Assembly: GCA_030746295.1 (NCBI GenBank)
Contig: JASLMY010000009.1
Span: forward strand, 1-48,469
Length of the DNA stretch: 48,469 bases
Reading direction: 5' to 3'
Origin: Alphaproteobacteria bacterium
GTDB taxonomy: Bacteria > Pseudomonadota > Alphaproteobacteria > GCA-2731375
In this document: positions 24,588 to 32,619 of the stretch, one piece after another
Position numbering within the stretch: the stretch's first letter is position 1
How the letters are laid out: each line of letters begins with the position of its first letter
Notes under the pieces: model-generated
Seen by the model: the letters and a program-made list of their open reading frames with translations, nothing else
Database searches by the model: none
Told to the model about the DNA's origin: nothing
Translations under genes and position numbers: made by a program

Positions 24588-26195
24588 ATGCGCGGCATCG
24601 TGGTCTGCCCGCAACCCCGGGCCGCCGACGTCGGCGCGGACGTGCTGGGCCGCGGCGGCACCGCCTTCGACGCCGCCGTCGCAACGGCTTTCGCGCAAAT
24701 GGTCGTCGATCCCTTCATGTGCGGCATCGGCGGCATGGGGACGCTGCTCTGGCATGACGGCGCCGGCGGGACCCAGGGCATGGTCGACTTCCACACCCGC
24801 GCCGGCGCCCGCGTGACGCCGGACATGTGGGCCGGGGCGGCCGCCGGCCGGGCCGAGATCAGCGGCTATAGCCTCTTCGACGACTTCCGCAGCGAGCTCG
24901 GCTACACGGCAATCATGACGCCGGGCACGGTCGCCGGCCTGCATGCTTTCCACGGCCAGAAGGGCAAGATGGACTGGGCCGACCTCTTGGCACCGGCGGC
25001 CAGGATGGCACGCGAGGGCTGGACGCTGACCGGCTACGTCCGCAATTTCTGGGCCATGACACCGGTGCTCGGCATGCCCGAGGGCAAGCGGCGCCTTAGC
25101 ACCACGCCCGCTTGCGCCGCGATCTACCTGCAGTCCGACGGCAGCTTGCCCGAAGTGGGCACGCTGATCCGCAATCCCGACATGGCCGACACGATCGAGG
25201 CGATCGCTGACGGCGGGGCGGAGAGCTTCTATCGCGGCCCCTTGGCGGCACGAATATCGGCCGACCTGGCGGCGAACGGCGCCTTCGTCACGGCGCAAGA
25301 CCTCACCACCTACGAGGCCCGGCGGCCGGCGCCGGTCCGGGGCTGCTACCGCGGCTACGAGGTGGTCTCGAACCCGCCGCCCGGCAGCGGCTGCTGCCTC
25401 GTGCAGATGCTGCAGGCTCTGGAACACTTCGATTTGGGCGCGATGGGGCCAGGCTCGACCGACTATCTCGACACGCTCGCCCGCGTGATGGGGCACTGCC
25501 ATGCCGACCGCAACCGCTACTTGGCGGACCCGGAGTTCGCCGACGTCCCAGTCGACCGCTTCCTGAGCCTCGAGCGGGCGGCGGAGATCGCCGGGCGGGT
25601 CCGCGACCGAGAGCCGCCGGAAGCGAGCGAGCCGCAGGCGGACGCCGGCACGACGCACCTCTCGGTCGCAGATGCCGCCGGCAACGCGGTCTCGCTGACG
25701 CACACGCTCGGCACCGGCTCGGGCGTCGTCACGCCGGGCCTCGGCTTCGTCTACAACAACTCCATGAAGCTCGCCGACACCCGGCCCGGCCGCATCAATT
25801 CGATGGCACCCGGTAAGGCCCGGACCACCGGCATGGTGCCGACCATGCTAATGCGCGACGGCAAACCTGAAGTTGTCGTCGGCGCCCAAGGCGGCAGCGT
25901 CATCATCTCCGCCGTCCTGCAAAGCATCGTCAACATGGCGGATTTCGCCATGTCGCCGGCGGAGGCCGTCGCCGCGCCGCGCATCCATTGCGAATCCGGG
26001 CCGATCCACGCCGAGGCCCGCATCGAGGGTGCCGTGGTGGCGGGGCTGGAAGCACTCGGCCACGAGGTCCGCTGGTCGGCGTTGAGCTACGATCCCGTCA
26101 TGGCCAAGGCCCACGCGGTGCGTATCGGCCAGGACGACTGGCAGGGCGGCGCCGACCCCCGCCACGGCGGCGGCGTCGCTTTCTCCCGCGCGTGA
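24588..26195 (+). CDS. gamma-glutamyltransferase family protein, no signal peptide
   Basis: 535 residues of the GGT (Ntn-hydrolase) family. The autocatalytic cleavage site is DAGTTHLSVADAAGNAVSLT, with Thr355 as the predicted nucleophile of the small subunit. GGTAFDAAVATAFAQMVVDP and FMCGIGGMGTLLWHDG near the N-terminus and TPGTVAGLHAFHG are standard. The N-terminus MRGIVVCPQPRAAD shows no signal peptide, so it is probably cytoplasmic, unlike classical periplasmic GGT. It could hydrolyse gamma-glutamyl amides or an unrelated amide. AGGAGGAGCG-type ribosome site precedes the ATG. Its divergent position next to hyuAB recalls the GGT/5-oxoprolinase pair of gamma-glutamyl metabolism. Confidence 0.88.
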   Translation: MRGIVVCPQPRAADVGADVLGRGGTAFDAAVATAFAQMVVDPFMCGIGGMGTLLWHDGAGGTQGMVDFHTRAGARVTPDMWAGAAAGRAEISGYSLFDDFRSELGYTAIMTPGTVAGLHAFHGQKGKMDWADLLAPAARMAREGWTLTGYVRNFWAMTPVLGMPEGKRRLSTTPACAAIYLQSDGSLPEVGTLIRNPDMADTIEAIADGGAESFYRGPLAARISADLAANGAFVTAQDLTTYEARRPAPVRGCYRGYEVVSNPPPGSGCCLVQMLQALEHFDLGAMGPGSTDYLDTLARVMGHCHADRNRYLADPEFADVPVDRFLSLERAAEIAGRVRDREPPEASEPQADAGTTHLSVADAAGNAVSLTHTLGTGSGVVTPGLGFVYNNSMKLADTRPGRINSMAPGKARTTGMVPTMLMRDGKPEVVVGAQGGSVIISAVLQSIVNMADFAMSPAEAVAAPRIHCESGPIHAEARIEGAVVAGLEALGHEVRWSALSYDPVMAKAHAVRIGQDDWQGGADPRHGGGVAFSRA

Positions 26196-26369
26196 GCCAT
26201 CGGATTCCCGACGGCGCCGCCGGTGCGGTTCCTACGGACGGTTCACCTGGCGCTGCATTGCGCCTATTAGGAAAACGGGCATATAATGATTCAAACTCGC
26301 GAATTCGTTGAAATGGTGAAGGCGCCGTCGGCATCGTCGACGACTCGGCCAGCTCTTGAGAAAGAGGTC

Positions 26370-26867
26370 ATGAGGAGCACCACTTCAACCAGCGGAGAAG
26401 ACGGTTGCTGCGGCGCTGTCACGCTCGGTGCCGCACGCGGCACGCCATCCGCCCGGCCGAGACGCGATGGCGTCGGATCCATAGCGGGCCTGTGCCACCC
26501 AGCAGCCGCCATTGTCTTGATTCTCCTTCTCGTCGGCTGCACCGGCCGAGGCGCGGGCTTGATGGTTCCGCTCGACGACACGGAGGCGGCAAGCGAAACC
26601 TACCTCGTGCTCGGCTTCGGGGTCGTCACCGTGACCAAGCCGGAGCTTCAAGACGCGGTGCGCGCCAGCAGCGTGACGGCGGTCGGCCTCACCGTCACCA
26701 ACGCGCCGGGCCTTTCCATGGGCCTGGGCTATACCGAGAGTCAGGTGGTCCAAGTGCACGAAGGGGCAGAGGATGTCCGTGTTGAGATGTCGGCGCGCGC
26801 GGGCGAGCCGATCCGGGTCGATGCCAAGCGCGCGCTGTTGAAGCCACGCAAGCAGGAAAGGGAATGA
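26370..26867 (+). CDS. hypothetical lipoprotein
   Basis: I do not recognise the family. The reading frame encodes a hydrophobic segment AAAIVLILLLVGCTGRG with a lipobox (L-V-G-C), so the mature protein should be a membrane-anchored lipoprotein of about 95 residues. The mature part contains GLMVPLDDTEAASETYLVLG and a GLGYTESQVVQVHEG stretch and ends Lys/Arg-rich. The ATG at 26370 (with AGAAAGAGG upstream) gives an unusually long, polar leader before the hydrophobic segment; ATG at 26286 is further away still. Its stop overlaps the start of the next lipoprotein gene (ATGA), so they form one unit. Confidence 0.6.
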   Translation: MRSTTSTSGEDGCCGAVTLGAARGTPSARPRRDGVGSIAGLCHPAAAIVLILLLVGCTGRGAGLMVPLDDTEAASETYLVLGFGVVTVTKPELQDAVRASSVTAVGLTVTNAPGLSMGLGYTESQVVQVHEGAEDVRVEMSARAGEPIRVDAKRALLKPRKQERE

Positions 26868-27532
26868 CGGCCATGACAGGGGGGATGCAACATGGATGGG
26901 CGGCGAGGCGGCTGGCGTTCGTGGCCGTCGTATCGGCAGCGGCACTCGGCGGCTGCTCCGAGAACAAAGATCACTACGTGATCGCCGCCACCGGCACGGC
27001 GATTGGTCTGGACATCAGCCAGAATCCGGCGACGCAGACACCACAGGCGAAGCTCGGCTACCACCGCGGCGAGCTCGCCATCGTGCCGACCGATCGGGGT
27101 ACCGGCAGCGACGGAACGGGCGCCGGGGCCGAGAAATCGGCTGATGTCCTGATGGAGATCTACTTCGGCACCGGATTGTCGACCACGGGCGGTTCGACGA
27201 TCTACCAACGACTCGCCGTCGGTAAGGACGCCGTATCTCAGCCGGGCGCCGGCGTCATGTTTGCGAAGGGTCCGACCGGACAGCTGGACGCGAATGCCGA
27301 ACGGGCGCTCATGGCGGCGAGGGGCATTCCGGCACCGACGATCAATATCCTCAAGACGAAACTAGATATCGGCGACATCTACAGCGCGTGTGTAGCCGCC
27401 GGCAAGAAGGACGATTTCGAGGACGCGGTCAAAATAGTGCATACCGCCGGCTATCTGGACTTCCAGACGAAAGCGACGTCGCCGAAGACCGTCACAAAGG
27501 TTCTGGAGAATGTGAAGAAGCTGGGCTGTTAG
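26864..27532 (+). CDS. conserved hypothetical lipoprotein
   Basis: A 222-residue protein with a lipoprotein signal (LAFVAVVSAAALGGC, lipobox A-L-G-G-C) and a mature part starting SENKDHYVIAATGTAIGLDI. The block SQNPATQTPQAKLGYHRGEL followed by AIVPTDRG resembles a recurring proteobacterial family of unknown function found in outer-membrane or secretion-type settings. A second Cys near CVAAGKK and a C-terminal LGC may form a disulfide. Start choices are the ATG overlapping the upstream stop or a later ATG (MQHGW) with a G-rich ribosome site. It is the middle gene of a three-gene unit. Confidence 0.65.
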   Translation: MTAMTGGMQHGWAARRLAFVAVVSAAALGGCSENKDHYVIAATGTAIGLDISQNPATQTPQAKLGYHRGELAIVPTDRGTGSDGTGAGAEKSADVLMEIYFGTGLSTTGGSTIYQRLAVGKDAVSQPGAGVMFAKGPTGQLDANAERALMAARGIPAPTINILKTKLDIGDIYSACVAAGKKDDFEDAVKIVHTAGYLDFQTKATSPKTVTKVLENVKKLGC

Positions 27533-27553
27533 GTGCACCGAGGGGAACAGGAC

Positions 27554-27730
27554 ATGACCGCATTTGTGCAGAGAATAGACCTAAACGACACCGATCCCGA
27601 CGAACTGGAGGAGCACATCGTCCTCATGTGCAGGCAAATGCAGCGACCGCCGGCAGAGGCGAAATTGGCGGGGGCCGTCGAGGTGCAAGGACAGCTCCTG
27701 ATGATATTCCAGAACGATCAAGTGGATTAG
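27554..27730 (+). CDS. small hypothetical protein (58 residues)
   Basis: The ATG at 27554 is preceded by AGGGGAACAGG and lies 21 bases after the second lipoprotein gene. The protein is acidic in its first half (RIDLNDTDPDELEEHIV) and has no signal peptide, so unlike its two upstream neighbours it should stay in the cytoplasm. I know no family. The good ribosome site and tight spacing support a real small gene in the same transcript. Confidence 0.55.
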   Translation: MTAFVQRIDLNDTDPDELEEHIVLMCRQMQRPPAEAKLAGAVEVQGQLLMIFQNDQVD

Positions 27731-27761
27731 GCCCGCCAGGCTCTCCCCATAGCCGCAGTGT

Positions 27762-28970
27762 TCAACCCGCCCCGGCCTCGCGGGCGCCGAGGCCGATGGC
27801 GCCGTCGACCGCCAGCGCCCGGATCTGGTCCTTGGAATAGCCGAGGCCGCCCAGGACCTCGGCGCTGTGCTCGCCGATATGGGGGGTCAGGTAGCGCGGA
27901 TCATCGGCCTGGGCGGGGCCGAAGCCGGGCAGCCGGGGGAAGGGCAGGCGGCCGATGCCGGCCACTTCCAGCCAGCTGACGGCCTCCGTCTCCTTCACCT
28001 GCGGGGCCTCGAAATAGTCGCCGTAGTCGTGCACCGGAGCGTTCAGCACGTCGGCCGCGTTCAACGCCGCCGCGATGTCGGCCACGGTCCAATTCCGCAC
28101 CGCCTCGCGCAGCATCCCCATCAGCACCGCCTCGTTCTCGTAGCGGGCCGGCACGGTGGCGAAACGCGGGTCACTCGCCAACTCCGGCAGCCCCAAGACC
28201 TCGCAGAGGGCGGCGAAGTGGTTGTCGCGGCGGCCGTTGATGTTGATGTAGCCGTCCTCGGCCTCGAACATGGCGACCGGCACGCCAAGCCGCTGGTCGC
28301 CGCCGCCGCCGAGCGCGTGCTCGATCATCTTCGCCGACTGGAAGGCACCGACCGCCTCCATCAGGCTGGTCTCGATATGGGCGCCGAGGCCCTTGGCGGC
28401 GCGGCGGTAGAGGGCCGGCGCGATCGCCTGGAAGGCGTAGAGGCCGGTCATGATGTCGATCGCCAGGATGCCGATCCGTTGCGGCAGGCCCTCGCCGTCG
28501 CGGTTGATCGCCATCAGGCCGGAGTAGGCCTGCATCACCGAGTCGGTTGCCGGCAGGGACGCGCTCGGCCCCTTCTGGCCAAAGCCCGTCAGCGAGAGGT
28601 AGACGACACTCGGATTCGTTTGGGTGACCCTCGCGTGGTCGAGGCCGAGGCGCTCGATGACGCCGGGGCGGTAGTTCTGCAGGATGACATCGGCCTCTTC
28701 CGCCAGGCGCATCGCGATATCGGTCCCGGCCGGCGCCTTGAGATCGAGGGCCAGGCTCTTCTTGCCGCGGTTGAAGGCGAGGCTGTAGGCGCATTGGTCG
28801 CCATAGCGCTGGCCGATGGCGCGGCCCCAATCGCCGTCGAGCGGCTCCAGCTTGACCACATCCGCACCGTGCCGCGCCAGCAGCATGCCGCAATGCGGCC
28901 CCGCGACCCCTTGGGAGAGGTCGAGCACCTTCAGGCCCGCATAGGCGGGATCGTCGTCCAGGCTGGTCAC
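27762..28970 (-). CDS. CaiB/BaiF family CoA-transferase
   Basis: 402 residues, full length for class III CoA-transferases. Conserved blocks include LKVLDLSQGVAGPHCGMLLA, GADVVKLEPLDGDWGR, NRGKKSLALDLKAP, DVILQNYRPGVIERLGLD and the catalytic region PATDSVMQAYSGLM with Asp143 as the expected nucleophile. Such enzymes move CoA between organic acids, for example formyl-, carnitinyl- or aromatic acyl-CoA; the substrate is not predictable. It starts with GTG at 28970, three bases after the stop of the TIM-barrel hydrolase gene, so the two are co-translated and probably act in one catabolic route. Confidence 0.92.
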   Translation of the reverse strand: MTSLDDDPAYAGLKVLDLSQGVAGPHCGMLLARHGADVVKLEPLDGDWGRAIGQRYGDQCAYSLAFNRGKKSLALDLKAPAGTDIAMRLAEEADVILQNYRPGVIERLGLDHARVTQTNPSVVYLSLTGFGQKGPSASLPATDSVMQAYSGLMAINRDGEGLPQRIGILAIDIMTGLYAFQAIAPALYRRAAKGLGAHIETSLMEAVGAFQSAKMIEHALGGGGDQRLGVPVAMFEAEDGYININGRRDNHFAALCEVLGLPELASDPRFATVPARYENEAVLMGMLREAVRNWTVADIAAALNAADVLNAPVHDYGDYFEAPQVKETEAVSWLEVAGIGRLPFPRLPGFGPAQADDPRYLTPHIGEHSAEVLGGLGYSKDQIRALAVDGAIGLGAREAGAG

Positions 28971-28973
28971 GCT

Positions 28974-30002
28974 TCAGCCCTCGTCGTCCAGGCGGTAGAC
29001 GCGGTGCGCCGTGTCGTGGAAGAGCCGCGCCTTCTCGTCCGCCGAGTAGTCGGCCGCGAGGCGCTTGAACGAGTTCCAAAGCACATTGTAGCTGCAGCTC
29101 ACCATGTCGACGGGGAAGTTGCTCTCGAACATGCAGCGGTCGACACCGAAGACCTCGATCGTGTGCTCGTAGTAGGCCCGGGTCGCCTGCATCAATTCCT
29201 CGCTCGTCGGCGGTCGCGGCGCTTCGTGCCAGCCGAAGCCGTTCAGTTCCATATTGATGCCGCCGAGCTTGGCGACGACGTTCTGGCAAGTCGCGAGCTC
29301 GGCGATGTCGCGCTGCCAGTTCGGGAAGATCTCCGCCTGCTTGCCGGCATAGGGGCCGATGCCGAGCGGACCGCCGAAATGGTTCAGGATGATGGTGGTA
29401 TCTGGGAAGGCACGGGCGAGGTCGGTCAGGTCGGGGATCTGCGGGTGGTAGCACCAACCCTCGAAGCTGAGGTTCCGGGGCGCCAGCTCGGCGAATCCCT
29501 CGCGAAAATCGGCATCGAGGAAATGGTGTTGCTTCGGATCGCCGCGGCCGTTCGGTATCTCGTCGCTGGCATCCCACGTGCCCTGGTTGCGGATGCCGCG
29601 AAAACGCCCGCCGCCGACGGCGATATGGGCGTCGAGCACGTCACCGACAGCGGCACCGAGCTTGAGGTTGGCGCTGCCGACGATGCCTGCGGCGACGCGG
29701 GCCTCGCCGTAGAGGCCGGAAGCGCTCATCGCCGCGACGCCGTTGACGAACTCGGTCTCGCCGACGACCCGCATGGCCTCGGGCCCTGCCGCCTTGTACA
29801 TCGCCAGGCACTCGATGAAGACGGTCTGGACGACGTTGTGGCCGGCATTCAGGTCGGCCTGGATGTCGTCCATGAGATAGCGGTGCGCCACGCGTTCGTG
29901 GCGGAACTCCCAGAGGTGGTGGTGCGGATCCACGATCGGCAGCTCCGGCTCCAGCGTCGCCTCCTGGGTCAGATCCAGCCAGTCCTGGTTGGTCGTTGTC
30001 AT
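28974..30002 (-). CDS. amidohydrolase-fold (TIM-barrel) hydrolase, lactonase-like
   Basis: 342 residues of the amidohydrolase-2 group, which holds lactonases and decarboxylases (fuconolactonase, 2-pyrone-4,6-dicarboxylate lactonase, LigW-like). PIVDPHHHLWEF carries the metal HxH (His27, His29); FRGIRNQGTW, EGWCYHPQIPDL, ILNHFGGPLGIG and CMFESNFPVDM are family blocks supplying further metal and base residues. It probably opens a lactone or hydrolyses a similar bond. The ATG at 30002 has GGAGAG upstream. It is translated just before a CaiB/BaiF gene and diverges, across 72 bases, from the aldehyde dehydrogenase gene. Confidence 0.87.
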   Translation of the reverse strand: MTTTNQDWLDLTQEATLEPELPIVDPHHHLWEFRHERVAHRYLMDDIQADLNAGHNVVQTVFIECLAMYKAAGPEAMRVVGETEFVNGVAAMSASGLYGEARVAAGIVGSANLKLGAAVGDVLDAHIAVGGGRFRGIRNQGTWDASDEIPNGRGDPKQHHFLDADFREGFAELAPRNLSFEGWCYHPQIPDLTDLARAFPDTTIILNHFGGPLGIGPYAGKQAEIFPNWQRDIAELATCQNVVAKLGGINMELNGFGWHEAPRPPTSEELMQATRAYYEHTIEVFGVDRCMFESNFPVDMVSCSYNVLWNSFKRLAADYSADEKARLFHDTAHRVYRLDDEG

Positions 30003-30074
30003 CTCGCGTGCTCTCCCTATGTTGGGGTCCAGCAACCTCGGCCCGGGCCTCGATAGTAAGGAAGGACACCAGTC
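30003..30074. promoter_or_regulatory. divergent promoter region, catabolic genes
   Basis: These 72 bases separate the lactonase-like/CaiB pair from the aldehyde dehydrogenase/E1 genes. Both gene groups are catabolic, so a shared regulator site is plausible, but no palindrome was identified. Confidence 0.35.
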
Positions 30075-31502
30075 ATGTATATCAACGGCAACTGGGCGAC
30101 GGCGCCCGCCAACGCCAGCTTCGAGGTCCTGAACCCGGCGACCGGCTCGGTGATCGAGAGCGTCGCCGACGGTGGTGCCGAAGCGGCGGCGGCGGCGATC
30201 GACGCGGCGGCCGAGGCCTTCCCCGCCTGGCGCGCGACCACCGCCTACCAGCGGGCCGAATTCCTGATGCGGGCGCACGCCCTGATGCTGGAGCGCCAGG
30301 AGGCGCTGGCCCGCACCATGACGGAAGAGCAGGGCAAGCCGCTCCGCGCCGCCCGTACCGAGGTCCGCTACGCAGCCGATTTCCTGTCGTGGTTCGCCGA
30401 GGAAGCAAAGCGCGTCTACGGCGAGATCATTCCCTCGGCGCGTGCCGACCAACGTTTCCTCGTGCTGCACCAGCCGGTCGGCGTCGTGGCCGCGATCACG
30501 CCCTGGAACTACCCAATCTCGATGATCACGCGGAAGCTGGGGCCGGCACTGGCAGCCGGCTGCACCGTCGTGCTGAAGCCGGCCGAGGCGACGCCGCTGA
30601 CGGCGATCGAGACCTTCAAGCTGTTCGAGGACGCCGGCCTGCCGCCGGGCGTCGTCAACCTGGTGACGGCGGCCGACCCGAAGCCGATCGGCGAGGCGTT
30701 CACTACCCACCCCAAGGTGGCCAAGCTCACCTTCACCGGCTCCACCGCCGTCGGCAAGATGCTTGCCGGCCGGGCGGCGGCCAACATGAAGCGGGTCTCC
30801 TGCGAGCTCGGCGGCCACGCCCCCTTTATCGTGCTGGCCGATGCCGACCCGGTGCATGCCGCCAAGGGGCTGCAGCTCGTCAAGTTCCTGAACACGGGAC
30901 AAGCCTGCATCAGTCCGAACCGGATCTACGTCCACCGCGGCATTCTCGACGATTTCCTGGAGACGCTCGTAGGCCGGGTCGCCAAGATGAAGGCCGGCAG
31001 CGGCTTCGAGGAGGGTGTCAGCATCGGCCCGCTCGTGAACGAGGCGGCGGTCCACAAGGTCCAGAACCAGGTCCGGGATGCCGTCGATCAGGGCGCCGAG
31101 GTGTGCTGCGGTGGCAAGCGGCTCGTCGAAGGCGGCCTCGGCAAGGGTCACTTCTTCGCGCCCACGGTGCTGAACGACGTCACGCCCGAGATGCTGATCT
31201 ACCGCGAGGAGACCTTCGGGCCCGTCGCCGCCGTGGTGCCGTTCGAGGACGAGGACGAGGTGCTGACGCTCGCCAACGACACTCACTACGGCCTTGCCGC
31301 CTACGTCTATACCCAGAGTCTGGCCAAGGCGATGCGCCTCTTCGAAGGCCTGGAGTTCGGCATCGTCGGCATCAACGACATCAACCCCGCCTCCGCCGCC
31401 GCCCCCTTCGGCGGCATGAAGGACAGCGGCATCGGCCGCGAGGGCAGCGCCGAGGGCATTCACGAATACCTGGAGACCAAGACCGGCGGCTTCTCGATTT
31501 GA
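30075..31502 (+). CDS. NAD(P)-dependent aldehyde dehydrogenase, succinate-semialdehyde dehydrogenase-like
   Basis: 475 residues with all aldehyde dehydrogenase features: ITPWNYPISMITRKLGPALA for cofactor and active-site structure, FTGSTAVGK, catalytic Glu244 in CELGGHAP and nucleophile Cys278 in NTGQACIS. The nearest type is GabD/succinate-semialdehyde dehydrogenase, but many catabolic semialdehydes are possible. A good AAGGAAGGA site precedes the ATG. It is followed, after about 130 bases, by the E1 alpha/beta-like pair, and is divergent from the lactonase-like and CaiB genes, which together look like one degradation region. Confidence 0.92.
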   Translation: MYINGNWATAPANASFEVLNPATGSVIESVADGGAEAAAAAIDAAAEAFPAWRATTAYQRAEFLMRAHALMLERQEALARTMTEEQGKPLRAARTEVRYAADFLSWFAEEAKRVYGEIIPSARADQRFLVLHQPVGVVAAITPWNYPISMITRKLGPALAAGCTVVLKPAEATPLTAIETFKLFEDAGLPPGVVNLVTAADPKPIGEAFTTHPKVAKLTFTGSTAVGKMLAGRAAANMKRVSCELGGHAPFIVLADADPVHAAKGLQLVKFLNTGQACISPNRIYVHRGILDDFLETLVGRVAKMKAGSGFEEGVSIGPLVNEAAVHKVQNQVRDAVDQGAEVCCGGKRLVEGGLGKGHFFAPTVLNDVTPEMLIYREETFGPVAAVVPFEDEDEVLTLANDTHYGLAAYVYTQSLAKAMRLFEGLEFGIVGINDINPASAAAPFGGMKDSGIGREGSAEGIHEYLETKTGGFSI

Positions 31503-31635
31503 CCGGCTACCGCGGACTTGTCGACTCTGGCCTTGACCCCGTAGCCTAGGGCGTTCCGGTGCTGGCCAGCCGCCGCCGGCGGTGATCGGCCACGCGGGAC
31601 ATCCGTTGACCGCCAGTTTTCGAGGAATGACCACC

Positions 31636-32604
31636 ATGCAGCCATCGCCAGAGAAGCAGCGGGAAATGCTGCGCCTGATGCAGACCATTCGCCGGTTCGA
31701 GGAGCGCGCCTCGGACGATTTTCACGAGGGCGCCATCTATGGCGTCGTGCACTGCTATATCGGCGAGGAGGCGGTGGCGGTCGGCGTCTGCGGGGCGCTC
31801 AACCGCGAGGACCAGATCATCAGCACGCACCGGGGCCACGGCCACTGCATCGCCAAGGGCGCCGATTTGAACCGGATGATGGCCGAGCTCTACGGCCGCG
31901 AGGACGGCTACTGCAAGGGCAAGGGCGGCTCGATGCACATCGCCGACTTCGACATCGGCATGCTGGGCGCCAACGGCATCGTCGCCGGCGGCTTCTCCAT
32001 CGTCACTGGGGCGGGCCTGGCGGCCCAGCTCGAGGGCGAGGGCCGCGTCGCGGTCTGCTTCTTCGGCGACGGTGCGTCCAACGCCGGGCCGTTTCACGAA
32101 TCGATCAACATCGCTGCCGCCTGGAAGCTGCCGGTGATCTACGTCTGCGAGAACAATCTCTGGGCCGTCAACACGCCCGCCGCCAATTCCGTCTCGGTCC
32201 CCGACGTCGCCATGCGGGCGCCGGGCTACGGCATTCCGGGCGAGGTCGTCGACGGCAACGACGTGCTGGCCGTCTACGAGGCGACGGCCACCGCGGTCGC
32301 GCGGGCCCGCGCCGGCGAGGGGCCGAGCCTGATCGAGTGCAAGACCTATCGCTGGCGCCGCCATACCGAACGGGTCGGCCAGGCCGACCGGCGGCCACCC
32401 GAAGAAGTCGAGGAATGGATGCAGAACGATCCGGTGGCCCGCCTGGTCGAGCACCTGAAGGCGCAGCAAGGGCAGCTCAGCGACGACGAATGGCAGGCCA
32501 TGGACGAAGAAATCTTGGCAGAGATCGAGGCCTCGGTCGCCTTCGCCGAGGCGAGCCCGTTTCCGGCCCTGGACGCGGCGCTCGACGACGTTTTTGCCGA
32601 CTGA
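31636..32604 (+). CDS. thiamine-diphosphate dehydrogenase E1 alpha subunit (pyruvate/acetoin type)
   Basis: 322 residues from the ATG at 31636 (AGGA nine bases upstream; earlier ATGs at 31627 and 31582 are less well placed). ISTHRGHGHCIAKGADL, GGSMHIADFDIGMLGANGIV and the thiamine-binding stretch from GDG at 144-146 to NN at 173-174 are the E1 alpha marks of pyruvate, acetoin and branched-chain 2-oxoacid dehydrogenases. It should decarboxylate a 2-oxoacid or cleave a diketone using thiamine diphosphate, together with the beta subunit 15 bases downstream. No E2 or E3 gene follows, so the complex is incomplete here or works without them. Confidence 0.9.
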   Translation: MQPSPEKQREMLRLMQTIRRFEERASDDFHEGAIYGVVHCYIGEEAVAVGVCGALNREDQIISTHRGHGHCIAKGADLNRMMAELYGREDGYCKGKGGSMHIADFDIGMLGANGIVAGGFSIVTGAGLAAQLEGEGRVAVCFFGDGASNAGPFHESINIAAAWKLPVIYVCENNLWAVNTPAANSVSVPDVAMRAPGYGIPGEVVDGNDVLAVYEATATAVARARAGEGPSLIECKTYRWRRHTERVGQADRRPPEEVEEWMQNDPVARLVEHLKAQQGQLSDDEWQAMDEEILAEIEASVAFAEASPFPALDAALDDVFAD

Positions 32605-32619
32605 AGCGAGGTACCGACG

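Noticed and set aside
27867..30056. 729-residue open frame on the plus strand
   Set aside because: It is fully antisense to the CaiB/BaiF and lactonase-like genes, with repetitive Arg/Val/Glu-rich content typical of GC-rich antisense frames.
30075..31688. Minus-strand extension of the lactonase frame upstream through the aldehyde dehydrogenase gene
   Set aside because: Antisense to a well-supported aldehyde dehydrogenase; the real gene starts at 30002 with a ribosome site.
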